Part shown: positions 17,309-24,581 of the stretch, in pieces
Numbering within the stretch: position 1 is the stretch's first letter
How the letters are laid out: the number at the start of each line of letters is the position of its first letter
NCBI GenBank assembly: GCA_947475995.1
Contig: CANJNI010000001.1
Span: 1-64,000, forward strand
Direction of reading: 5' to 3'
DNA from: Beijerinckiaceae bacterium
GTDB lineage: Bacteria > Pseudomonadota > Alphaproteobacteria > Rhizobiales > Beijerinckiaceae
Length of the DNA stretch: 64,000 nucleotides
Position numbers and translations under genes: made by a program
Notes under the pieces: generated by a model
Database searches by the model: none
The model's input: only the letters and a program-made list of their open reading frames with translations
What the model was told of the DNA's origin: nothing

Positions 17309-17351
17309 AAACCTCATCGACCTCAATTTTCAATTCCAGAGGAACATTGCT

Positions 17352-17879
17352 ATGAAAATATCCAGCATCGTCGGCGCTGCTCTCTCCGCTGCTGTACTCG
17401 TTTCGACGTCCAGCGTAGCATTTGCCCACGCGACGCTCGAAGTGAAACAGGCTGCTCCGAAGTCGAGCTACAAGGCCATTATGCGCATCGGCCACGGCTG
17501 CGAAGGTTCACCGACGCTCAAGGTGCGTATTCAGGTGCCTGAAGGCTACGTCAACGTGAAGCCCATGCCGAAAGCAGGATGGACCATGGAAACCGTCGTC
17601 GGCAAATACGGCAAGGAATATGACACCGGGCACGCCAGGATCACCGAAGGCGTCAAGGAAGTCATCTGGACCGGCAAGTTGCTTGACGCGCATTACGATG
17701 AATTCGTGCTCACCGGCACGATCGATGGCAGTGTATCGCCGAACACCACGATGTGGCTCCCGACCGTGCAGGAATGCGAGAAAGGCTTTAATCGCTGGAT
17801 CGAGATTCCGGCCGCCGGAAAGTCATCGGGCGACTACAAGGAGCCCGCGCCGGGCCTGCGCATCGTCGCCCCGAACTGA
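17352..17879 (+). CDS. YcnI family copper-binding protein (DUF1775)
   Basis: A 175-residue secreted protein. The signal peptide ends VAFA/HATLEV, so the mature N-terminus is histidine, the copper ligand of this family. RIGHGCEGSPTLKVRIQVPEG, the conserved tryptophan in KEVIWTGKLLDAHYDEF and LPTVQECEKGFNRW are all typical DUF1775 motifs. No C-terminal membrane anchor is visible, unlike Bacillus YcnI. It lies 43 bases after the PCu(A)C gene and 2 bases before CopCD, which fits a copper-acquisition operon. Confidence 0.88.
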   Translation: MKISSIVGAALSAAVLVSTSSVAFAHATLEVKQAAPKSSYKAIMRIGHGCEGSPTLKVRIQVPEGYVNVKPMPKAGWTMETVVGKYGKEYDTGHARITEGVKEVIWTGKLLDAHYDEFVLTGTIDGSVSPNTTMWLPTVQECEKGFNRWIEIPAAGKSSGDYKEPAPGLRIVAPN

Positions 17880-17881
17880 GC

Positions 17882-19552
17882 TTGCCCCTGCCCAGCAACC
17901 CAACTCGCGCCGCAAGACGGCGCGAGCACTCCGATGCGACGGCGACAGCGCCGTCGCATTTGGCGTTGCGCGCATTCATGCCGTTTTTGGCCATCTTGCT
18001 TGTGATGCTTTGGGGCGCTTCGCAAAGCGCCCTGGCACACGCCGTTCTGCTGAATTCGCAGCCAGCAGACGGGATGGTTGTTGCGGAAACTCCTCGCGCA
18101 CTCGCTCTGACCTTTAACGAGCCCGTCACGCCGTTTTCGATCCTCATCATTGATCCATCGGGCGAAACCCTTAAGCCTACTTCAATCGTCTCGAGCGACC
18201 GCTCGGTCGCAATTAATATCGACGTCGGCCTGCCGGTCGGGACCAGTCTGCTGAGCTATCGGGTGATTTCGGCGGACGGGCATCCGGTTGCAGGCTCCAT
18301 CGCCTTCTCCGTGGGAGCGCCATCGGCAGGAGTTGATATTTCCGATACGACGCCGCGCTGGCTGAAGGCCGCCGTCTGGCTGGCCCGCGTTGGTTTTTAT
18401 GCCGGACTTTTCATCGGCGTCGGCGGCGTTTTTTTCCGAAACTGGATCGAACTCAATTCTCCCGGCTCGCGCCCCCTCGGCTATTTTGTAACGACGTCGC
18501 TCTCTACGGGCCTTGTGAGCGCCGCCGCAGGCTGGGCCTTTCAGGGACTCGACGCAACGGGGCTGCCGCCCGAAGCACTCATGTCACCCGCAGCCTGGTC
18601 GGCCACGATGGCCACCAGCTATGCGTGGACCCTCGCAACCGGCACGCTCGCCCTATCGGCCGCGCGCCTGGCGGTTCATGCAACCAGCGCCGCTGCCCGC
18701 ACGCTTTCGGCATTCGCGCTTGCGGGTGTTGGAACGGCCCTGTCGTTGAGCGGCCACGCAAGTTCCGCCGAACCGCGCGTCATCATGAGCACTTTGGTCG
18801 CCCTGCACGGATTGTGTATTGCGTTCTGGGCGGGGGCGTTGCCGGCGCTGCTCGACGCCAGCCGCAGGATCGATTTTACGAATGCCCTGTTGCGATTCTC
18901 GACCGTAGCGGTTCCGGTCGTCGCCGTACTGGCCCTTACGGGAGCGACGATCGCGTGGGTGCAGGTCGGCGATCCATCCCAGCTGCTTGCCATTCCTTAT
19001 GGACAGGTGCTGGTGGTCAAACTGGCGCTGGTGACAGGGCTGACAGGGCTGGCGCTCTGGAACCGGGTGAAGCTGACGCCCGCGCTCGCTGCAGGGTCCC
19101 GGGTCGCGACGTCAAAACTGCGGAAGAGCATCCGGGCCGAAATGGTTTTGATCGGCCTGATCCTCTGCACGGCAGCCGTCTGGCGATTCACACCACCGCC
19201 GCGCGCGCTGGCGGAGGCCGCTTCACAGCCGGCGCACCTGCACATACACACGGAACAGGCGATGGTGGACGTAACCCTGAAACCCGGAAGGGCCGGACCT
19301 TCCGAAGTCGAACTGTATTTCCAGAGCGGTGATTTCAGCCCGCTGACACCAAAGGAAGTCACAATCCAGTTCAGCCTGCCGAGCGCCGGTATTGAACCTA
19401 TCGAACGGAAGGCCAAAGCCGGGGCGGACGGCATCTGGCGCGCGGGGCCGCTGAACCTGCAGCCTGCCGGGACCTGGGAGGTGCGGGTTGACGCTCTGAT
19501 CACCGATTTTTCCAAAGCAATCCTCGAAGACCGGCTCGAACTCCGACGCTGA
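17882..19552 (+). CDS. CopC-CopD fusion copper transport protein (YcnJ-like)
   Basis: A 556-residue inner-membrane protein. After a hydrophobic signal ending ALA/HAVLLNSQPADG, residues about 53-150 form a CopC domain with the N-terminal copper histidine and SADGHPVAGSIAFSVG. Residues about 160-440 form a CopD domain with eight or so membrane helices. The last 110 residues (from HLHIHTEQ) form a periplasmic beta domain like the C-terminal module of some YcnJ proteins. The likely role is periplasmic copper binding and import. The 17882 start is TTG, 2 bases after the YcnI stop; an in-frame ATG at 17978 is the alternative. Confidence 0.87.
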   Translation: MPLPSNPTRAARRREHSDATATAPSHLALRAFMPFLAILLVMLWGASQSALAHAVLLNSQPADGMVVAETPRALALTFNEPVTPFSILIIDPSGETLKPTSIVSSDRSVAINIDVGLPVGTSLLSYRVISADGHPVAGSIAFSVGAPSAGVDISDTTPRWLKAAVWLARVGFYAGLFIGVGGVFFRNWIELNSPGSRPLGYFVTTSLSTGLVSAAAGWAFQGLDATGLPPEALMSPAAWSATMATSYAWTLATGTLALSAARLAVHATSAAARTLSAFALAGVGTALSLSGHASSAEPRVIMSTLVALHGLCIAFWAGALPALLDASRRIDFTNALLRFSTVAVPVVAVLALTGATIAWVQVGDPSQLLAIPYGQVLVVKLALVTGLTGLALWNRVKLTPALAAGSRVATSKLRKSIRAEMVLIGLILCTAAVWRFTPPPRALAEAASQPAHLHIHTEQAMVDVTLKPGRAGPSEVELYFQSGDFSPLTPKEVTIQFSLPSAGIEPIERKAKAGADGIWRAGPLNLQPAGTWEVRVDALITDFSKAILEDRLELRR

Positions 19553-19663
19553 GGCGACGCGCTTGCCGCGCCGCACGATTGACCCGCCCGGCCCCTGCCT
19601 CTAATCGAAAAGGCGTGGCTGGGGGCAGACATCCGGCCGGGACGAACGACAAGGAACGGGTAC

Positions 19664-20656
19664 ATGAGCAGCCGTCTCAAGCTGAGTATCGCCACCACGG
19701 ATTACGACCATTTCCGTGATTTCCGTTTCGGCCTTGTGCAGGCCGAAGGCATCGACCACATCTGGTGCACCCACGGCCATCACGAAATCTTCGCGCGCCA
19801 GACCTTCAACCGCGAGTGGGACGTGAGCGAACTGTCGCTCGCCAAGTTCACTGCGCAGGTGACGCGCGACAATCCCGACATCATCGGCCTGCCGATCGTC
19901 TGCTCGCGCCTGTTCCGGTTCTCGTCCTTCTATGTGAACAAGAATTCCGGCATCAAGACCGTGCAGGACCTGAAGGGCAAGCGCATCGGCTCACCCGAAT
20001 GGGCGCATTCCGCCGCCGTCTACATGCGCGGCTGGATGCACAACGAGATGGGCGTCAAGCTGCAGGACGTGCACTGGTATCAGGCGGGCGCGAATGATGC
20101 GGGCCGCATCGAAAAGGTCGAACTCGACCTGCCGCCGGGCGTGAAGCTGACGCGCGTCGCCGACAAGTCGCTGTCGGAAATGCTGGCGTCCGGCGAAATC
20201 GATTGCGCGATCATCGCGCGTCCGCCGACCTGCTTCCTCAAGGGCGATCCGAATGTGGTGCGCCTCTATCCGGACTATCTGGGCATGGAAGAAGAGTATT
20301 ATCAGCGCACGAAAGTGTGGCCGATCATGCACATCATCGCCATGAAGAAGGCGATCCTCGACGAGCATCCGTGGGTGGCCCGCAGCCTCGTCAACGCCTT
20401 CCAGGAATCCAAGCGCCGCAGCCTTGAGCGCCTGCTCGACCCGGCCGTGTCGCGCTATCCGCTCGCGTGGCTGCCGACTTACGCACGCAAGATGCGCGAC
20501 ATGTTTGACGGCGACCCCTTCCCGTACGGCATCGAGGAAAACCGCCCGACCTGGGAACAGATGCTGCTCTACACGCACCAGCAGGGCATCGCCCACCGTC
20601 TCGCCAAGCCGGAAGAATGCTTCCCGCAGGGCGTGATGACGGAGATCATCGTCTGA
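19664..20656 (+). CDS. 4,5-dihydroxyphthalate decarboxylase-like / ABC substrate-binding-like protein
   Basis: A 330-residue protein of the periplasmic-binding-protein fold related to NMT1/ThiY-like binding proteins and to 4,5-dihydroxyphthalate decarboxylase. It has no signal peptide (MSSRLKLSIATTDYDHFRDF), so it probably stays in the cytosol, and GIKTVQDLKGKRIGSPEWA is the family motif. Genes of this family are often named 4,5-dihydroxyphthalate decarboxylase, but no phthalate genes are adjacent. Either a decarboxylase or a substrate-binding role is possible. It is monocistronic and ends at a strong terminator. Confidence 0.7.
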   Translation: MSSRLKLSIATTDYDHFRDFRFGLVQAEGIDHIWCTHGHHEIFARQTFNREWDVSELSLAKFTAQVTRDNPDIIGLPIVCSRLFRFSSFYVNKNSGIKTVQDLKGKRIGSPEWAHSAAVYMRGWMHNEMGVKLQDVHWYQAGANDAGRIEKVELDLPPGVKLTRVADKSLSEMLASGEIDCAIIARPPTCFLKGDPNVVRLYPDYLGMEEEYYQRTKVWPIMHIIAMKKAILDEHPWVARSLVNAFQESKRRSLERLLDPAVSRYPLAWLPTYARKMRDMFDGDPFPYGIEENRPTWEQMLLYTHQQGIAHRLAKPEECFPQGVMTEIIV

Positions 20657-20685
20657 GGGCGACGGGGTTGGATGTAAGTATTTTG

Positions 20686-20721
20686 CAGCCGGGCGAGAAA
20701 TTGCCCGGCTGTTTTACTTTT
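20686..20721 (+). terminator. intrinsic terminator after the 19664-20656 gene
   Basis: CAGCCGGGC (20686-20694) pairs perfectly with GCCCGGCTG (20703-20711) across an 8-base loop and is followed by TTTTACTTTT. It starts 30 bases after the stop codon. A clear Rho-independent terminator. Confidence 0.88.
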
Positions 20722-20746
20722 ACGACCTGCCAAGTGGCGCGTCCGC

Positions 20747-21772
20747 TCACCCGTAAACCCACCGCGCCATCAGCCCGTAGAGCGGCAGGCCCAGCGCGAT
20801 GTTGAACGGGAAGGTGATGGCCAGCGAGCAGGTGAGGTAGTAGCCCGGATTGGCCTCAGGCAGCGCGAGCCGCACCGCTGCGGGCGCGGCGATGTAGGAG
20901 GAGCTGGCGGCCAGCGTCGCAAGCACCACCGCGCCGCCTTCGCTCAACCCCGCCGCCTGCGCCACCAGCACGCCCAGCATGGCGTGGGCGACCGGCATTG
21001 CGACCGCGAAACCGGCGAGCCGCCAGCCCACCTGACCAAAATCCGCAATGCGGCTTGCGGCGACCCGGCCGAGATCGAGCAGGAACAGACACAGCAAGCC
21101 CTGGAACAGATCGACGAACAGCGGCTTCACCTTCGCGACGCCGGATGGGCCCGCCAGCATGCCGATCACCAGCCCGCCCATGAGCAGCACGATGCTTTTC
21201 GACGAAACGACCTCGGCCCAGACGCCGCCCATCGGGGGCAGAGCCGGCGGCGTGGGGCCGCCTGCAATGGCCACCCCCGAAGCGTGCACCCGGATTTCGG
21301 CTGCGGCTGTGGCGATCCGCGCCAGCCCTATGGCGATCACGATGGCGGGGACTTCCATGACGGCGAGGAGGGCTGGCATATAGCCCTCATAGGCAGCGCC
21401 CTGCCGGTCCAGAAGGGTCGTGACCGCCGCAAACGTGACCGCCGAGACCGATCCGTAATGCGCCGCCAGAGCTGCCGCATCGGGAACCGAGAGATTGCCG
21501 AAGCGCCGCAGCAGCGCGTAACACCAGAGCGGTATGGCGCAGCCCAGAGCAAAGGCGCCGGCCAGCGGCGCCGCCACTTCGCTCATCGGACGCCCGGCCA
21601 GTTCGACGCCGCCTTTGATTCCGATGGCGAGCATCAGGTAGATCGACAGGGCGGAAAACACCTGATCGGGCAGTTTCAGATCGGATCGCAGGAAAGTCGC
21701 GAGCGCCCCGAGGGCGAAGCACAGAATGGCGGGCGAGAGGAGATTGTCGGCAACAAGCTGGGAGACGTTCAT
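20747..21772 (-). CDS. SbtA-type sodium-dependent bicarbonate permease (DUF897)
   Basis: A 341-residue inner-membrane protein with about ten hydrophobic segments and inverted-repeat architecture. ALAAHYGSVSAVTFAA (first half) and LATLAASSSYIAAPAAVRLALP (second half) match the SbtA family, whose cyanobacterial members import bicarbonate with sodium. Many proteobacterial homologues have unproven substrates. No small SbtB-like PII protein is encoded next to it. A LysR gene is divergent 101 bases away and probably controls it. Confidence 0.85.
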   Translation of the reverse strand: MNVSQLVADNLLSPAILCFALGALATFLRSDLKLPDQVFSALSIYLMLAIGIKGGVELAGRPMSEVAAPLAGAFALGCAIPLWCYALLRRFGNLSVPDAAALAAHYGSVSAVTFAAVTTLLDRQGAAYEGYMPALLAVMEVPAIVIAIGLARIATAAAEIRVHASGVAIAGGPTPPALPPMGGVWAEVVSSKSIVLLMGGLVIGMLAGPSGVAKVKPLFVDLFQGLLCLFLLDLGRVAASRIADFGQVGWRLAGFAVAMPVAHAMLGVLVAQAAGLSEGGAVVLATLAASSSYIAAPAAVRLALPEANPGYYLTCSLAITFPFNIALGLPLYGLMARWVYG

Positions 21773-21848
21773 GCAGCACCCCGTTTTTTTTGTCGCGCCT
21801 CAATGCCTCATTCTCCAGCCCTGCGAAATTAAATAGTTCTGGCCTTTG

Positions 21849-21867
21849 TCATTGTCTTTCGCAATGA
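21849..21867. promoter_or_regulatory. candidate LysR operator
   Basis: TCATTG (21849-21854) and CAATGA (21862-21867) form an inverted repeat with a 7-base spacer, containing the T-N11-A core typical of LysR sites. It ends 6 bases before the LysR ATG, in the 101-base gap between the lysR-type gene and the SbtA-type permease gene. Regulation of both genes is an inference from layout. Confidence 0.45.
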
Positions 21868-21873
21868 TGCCCC

Positions 21874-22767
21874 ATGCCCTACCGCCTCGACCAGACCTTG
21901 CTGCGCACCTTCGTCACCGCCGCCGAATCCGGGAACCTGACCCGGGCCGCCGAGAGGCTGCACCTGAGCCAGCCGACCATCAGCCTGCAGATCAAGCGGC
22001 TGGAGGACGGACTCGGCCGCCGACTCATCGAGCGCACCCCGCGCAGTTTCCGACTCACCGATGCGGGCGAGACCCTGCTGGGCTACGGGCGGCGCATTCT
22101 TTCGCTTTCCGAGGAGGTGGTGAGCCAGATCATGGAGCCGACCGAACCGGGCCTCGTGCGTCTGGGGACTCCGGAGGATTTCGCCACGATCCATCTGTCG
22201 AAAGTGCTCGCGGCCTTCTCGCGGGCGCATCCCAACGTGGCGCTGGAGATCACCACCGACCTGACGCTCAATCTCATGGAGCGTTTCCGCAGCGGCGAAT
22301 TCGATCTGGTGCTGGTCAAGCGCGAACCGCGCGGCCCGAGCGAGGGCGTCAGGGTCTGGCGCGAAGCGCTGGTCTGGGCGTGCGAGGCCGAACATGCGGA
22401 GGTCTTTGCGGGACGCACGGAAGCGCTGCCGCTCGTGGTTTCGCCCGACCCCTGCGTCTATCGCAAGCGCGCCATCACATCGCTCGACGAAGCCGCGATT
22501 CCATGGCGCATCGCCTACACATCGACATCGCTTGCAGGCGCGCAGGCCGCCGTGCGGGCGGGCCTCGGACTCATGGTTCTGCCGATCGGCATGATGCCCG
22601 CTGACTTCCGGCGGCTTGGACGCAAGGCTGGCCTGCCGCCTCTTCCGGAAACCGAAATTGCCCTTCTGACGGCGGGCGCATTGTCACAACCTGCGGACCG
22701 GCTGGCGCACCACATCATTCGTTCGCTGGAAGCCTCCGCGAACGACGCCAAGCCAAAAGCCGGCTGA
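21874..22767 (+). CDS. LysR family transcriptional regulator
   Basis: A 297-residue regulator. The winged helix-turn-helix occupies about residues 6-65 (LLRTFVTAAESGNLTRAAER, then LHLSQPTISLQIKRLEDGLG), and the substrate-binding domain follows from about 90 (VRLGTPEDFATIHLSKVLAA). It is divergent from the SbtA-type permease, the standard arrangement for a LysR protein and its target. The effector is unknown, though a dicarboxylate or bicarbonate-like anion would fit the permease. Confidence 0.9.
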   Translation: MPYRLDQTLLRTFVTAAESGNLTRAAERLHLSQPTISLQIKRLEDGLGRRLIERTPRSFRLTDAGETLLGYGRRILSLSEEVVSQIMEPTEPGLVRLGTPEDFATIHLSKVLAAFSRAHPNVALEITTDLTLNLMERFRSGEFDLVLVKREPRGPSEGVRVWREALVWACEAEHAEVFAGRTEALPLVVSPDPCVYRKRAITSLDEAAIPWRIAYTSTSLAGAQAAVRAGLGLMVLPIGMMPADFRRLGRKAGLPPLPETEIALLTAGALSQPADRLAHHIIRSLEASANDAKPKAG

Positions 22768-23064
22768 GTTTCCGCGGATCAAAATTTCGAAACTGCAGAG
22801 CAAATTCAGGGCGGATCTTTCGTCGCATCCCAATGGCCGCGCTGCAGATGAAACCGGCATGCTTCAAATTAGATCGCGTATTTCCTTGCTATTTTCAAAA
22901 GGAGCGCCCATATTGTGATTGTCGATAGACGGTTAGATGACTTCTCTTCGCGTAATACGCTCTGTTTCACGCCAGGTTCGTAGTCGAAATTCTTCCCCGA
23001 AAAATGCAAATTCGACTGGCGGCCCGAGGGCCGACTGCTACTCCTGGAATGTGAAAGGTGTCCC
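22768..23064 (+). promoter_or_regulatory. 297-base non-coding leader region of cspA
   Basis: No credible gene is present. The region is noticeably more AT-rich than its surroundings. Near its end AGTCGAA (about 22982-22988) can pair with TTCGACT (about 23011-23017), and CGGCCC/GGGCCG (23020-23033) form a tight second hairpin about 30 bases before the cspA start. A long structured 5' leader is usual for cspA-type genes and controls translation with temperature. That function is inferred here. Confidence 0.4.
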
Positions 23065-23277
23065 ATGGCTACGGGAACCGTAAAGTGGTTTGACGCTCAA
23101 AAGGGTTTTGGATTCATTCAGCCGGATGACGGCGGCAAGGATGCGTTCGTGCACATCAGCGCTGTCGAGCGTTCGGGCATGAGCAATCTGCATGAAGGCC
23201 AGAAGCTCGAGTTCGAGCTCGTGACCGACCGCAAGAGCGGCAAGATGTCTGCGGATCATCTCAAGACCCGCGATTAA
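23065..23277 (+). CDS. cspA: cold-shock domain protein (CspA family)
   Basis: A 70-residue single cold-shock domain that binds single-stranded RNA/DNA. RNP1 is KGFGFIQP and RNP2 is VHIS, both intact, within the start [18 protein letters not shown]. Its length is typical for the family. AAAGGTGTCCC stands before the ATG. It is preceded by a long non-coding leader and followed by four very small genes on the same strand. Confidence 0.95.
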   Translation: MATGTVKWFDAQKGFGFIQPDDGGKDAFVHISAVERSGMSNLHEGQKLEFELVTDRKSGKMSADHLKTRD

Positions 23278-23465
23278 TTCGACCGCCTGTCCGGGCGACC
23301 TTATGGTGGCCCGGGCCGGCATCTCCCTTCGGGGCGGCTCGCGTTGATGGCGCGCTGGGAACGACAGAATGCGATCGCGTTGCGATGCATACGGGGCGAG
23401 CGAGCATTGCGGCCGCCCGAAACACCAAACAGCTTCGCATCGACGCCTTCACGTCAGGACGTGCC

Positions 23466-23645
23466 ATGAGCAATGCATATCGCTTCGGCCGCCGCATATC
23501 GCTTCCCTCGACCCGACAAATCACACACGAGTTGCGCCAGATGATCGCCGCCGGGCGCATCAAGGCGCTGGAACTCGAACTGGCCGGACTGAAAGACGCC
23601 GCGAGCGCGAAGCTGACTGCGGCGAACGTGCCCGTCAGGTCCTGA
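23466..23645 (+). CDS. hypothetical small basic protein downstream of cspA
   Basis: A 59-residue protein starting MSNAYRFGRRISLPSTRQIT and ending in a predicted alpha helix (about 24-55) rich in alanine and lysine. I do not recognise it. The ATG at 23466 was chosen because it starts the ordered part; the frame is open back to 23385. It is 17 bases upstream of the DUF1488 gene on the same strand. The coding call rests on this position and on the protein-like composition. Confidence 0.45.
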   Translation: MSNAYRFGRRISLPSTRQITHELRQMIAAGRIKALELELAGLKDAASAKLTAANVPVRS

Positions 23646-23662
23646 CAGAAAGGGCGAAACTC

Positions 23663-23926
23663 ATGCCCTTGAATTTTCCCAATACCAGCCGGTCCTATGA
23701 GCCGCGCAAGCAATGCGTGAGCTTCTGGGGCTACGACTCGACGATGGAAATCTCCTTCGAGGTGGAAGACGAAGCGCTGCATGCGCTCTGCCCCACAGCC
23801 GAGCGAAACGAGAGTTCGCTGCTCGGAGCGTTCGACCTCAATCGCGACCGCATCGAAAAGGCAGCTGTCAAGGTCTATGGCAAACGCCGCCAGTTCTATA
23901 TCCGTCTGTCCAGCAAGGATTTCTGA
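23663..23926 (+). CDS. DUF1488 family protein
   Basis: An 87-residue protein. CVSFWGYDSTMEISFEVEDE is the beta-rich start of DUF1488, and FDLNRDRIEKAAVKVYGKRR gives the helix found near its end. The family is common in alpha- and gammaproteobacteria and has no established function. The ATG at 23663 is preceded by AGAAAGGG about 10 bases upstream. It sits in a row of four tiny genes after cspA. Confidence 0.75.
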   Translation: MPLNFPNTSRSYEPRKQCVSFWGYDSTMEISFEVEDEALHALCPTAERNESSLLGAFDLNRDRIEKAAVKVYGKRRQFYIRLSSKDF

Positions 23927-23977
23927 CCGGCTGGACCGGCGCGACTGCGATCTTCCCCGCGAAAGGAACGCGAATTG

Positions 23978-24199
23978 ATGACGAGCCTCTCAAAGCTGCT
24001 GGTAGAAGTCGCCCGCGAGGATCCGCTCCAGCTCGAAGCAGATGAGACGCCCGAGGAATGGGCCGCCTCCATGATGCTCAACAAGAATCCCGCCGGCCGC
24101 ATGAAAAAGTCCATTCTGACCTTTCTGGACACGATCCAGAGCGCAGAAGGCGCGGCTGCCGAAACCATTCGGGTGCAGTTGCGCGCCCTGATCGAATAA
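23978..24199 (+). CDS. hypothetical small acidic protein
   Basis: A 73-residue acidic, largely helical protein, MTSLSKLLVEVAREDPLQLE to its end RVQLRALIE. No known domain is visible. GAAAGGA stands before the ATG. It lies 51 bases after the DUF1488 gene and 23 bases before the next small gene, which suggests one transcript. No function can be given. Confidence 0.55.
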   Translation: MTSLSKLLVEVAREDPLQLEADETPEEWAASMMLNKNPAGRMKKSILTFLDTIQSAEGAAAETIRVQLRALIE

Positions 24200-24222
24200 T
24201 TCTCGTCCACGGAAAAACCTTC

Positions 24223-24483
24223 ATGCTCAAGCCCCAGAAACAACTCGCCCGCTTTCAGGAAACCAAGCGTTTCGTGGTCTCGGTCGATCACCAGCCCAAG
24301 CGAAGCTACGACACGCGCGAGGACGCGGACGCCGAAGCCAAGCTGATCTCGACGGCCTTTCCGGTCGTGTCCGTCTCCGTGACCGATACCGAACAGGAAA
24401 ATCTCAATATGGCCAAACTGGCCCGGACGCCGGAAGAAAAGCGTCTGGCCGAAGAAGCCGCAGCGGCCAGCGCCGAGTCGTAA
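24223..24483 (+). CDS. hypothetical small charged protein
   Basis: An 86-residue charged protein. The first half (FVVSVDHQPKRSYDTREDAD) reads as a small beta-alpha unit, and the C-terminal end is a charged Ala/Glu-rich helix (TPEEKRLAEEAAAASAES). No recognised family. It is the last of the four small genes after cspA and about 100 bases upstream of a molybdopterin dehydrogenase subunit gene, from which it seems functionally separate. Confidence 0.55.
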   Translation: MLKPQKQLARFQETKRFVVSVDHQPKRSYDTREDADAEAKLISTAFPVVSVSVTDTEQENLNMAKLARTPEEKRLAEEAAAASAES

Positions 24484-24581
24484 CGGCCAGGCAGCGGTGA
24501 GGGAAAACCCGCACCGCCGCTCATAGCCCCCCTGCCCTGCCGCGCAGAAATGTTCTATCAGCCTGTCTGATGGAGGAGCGC

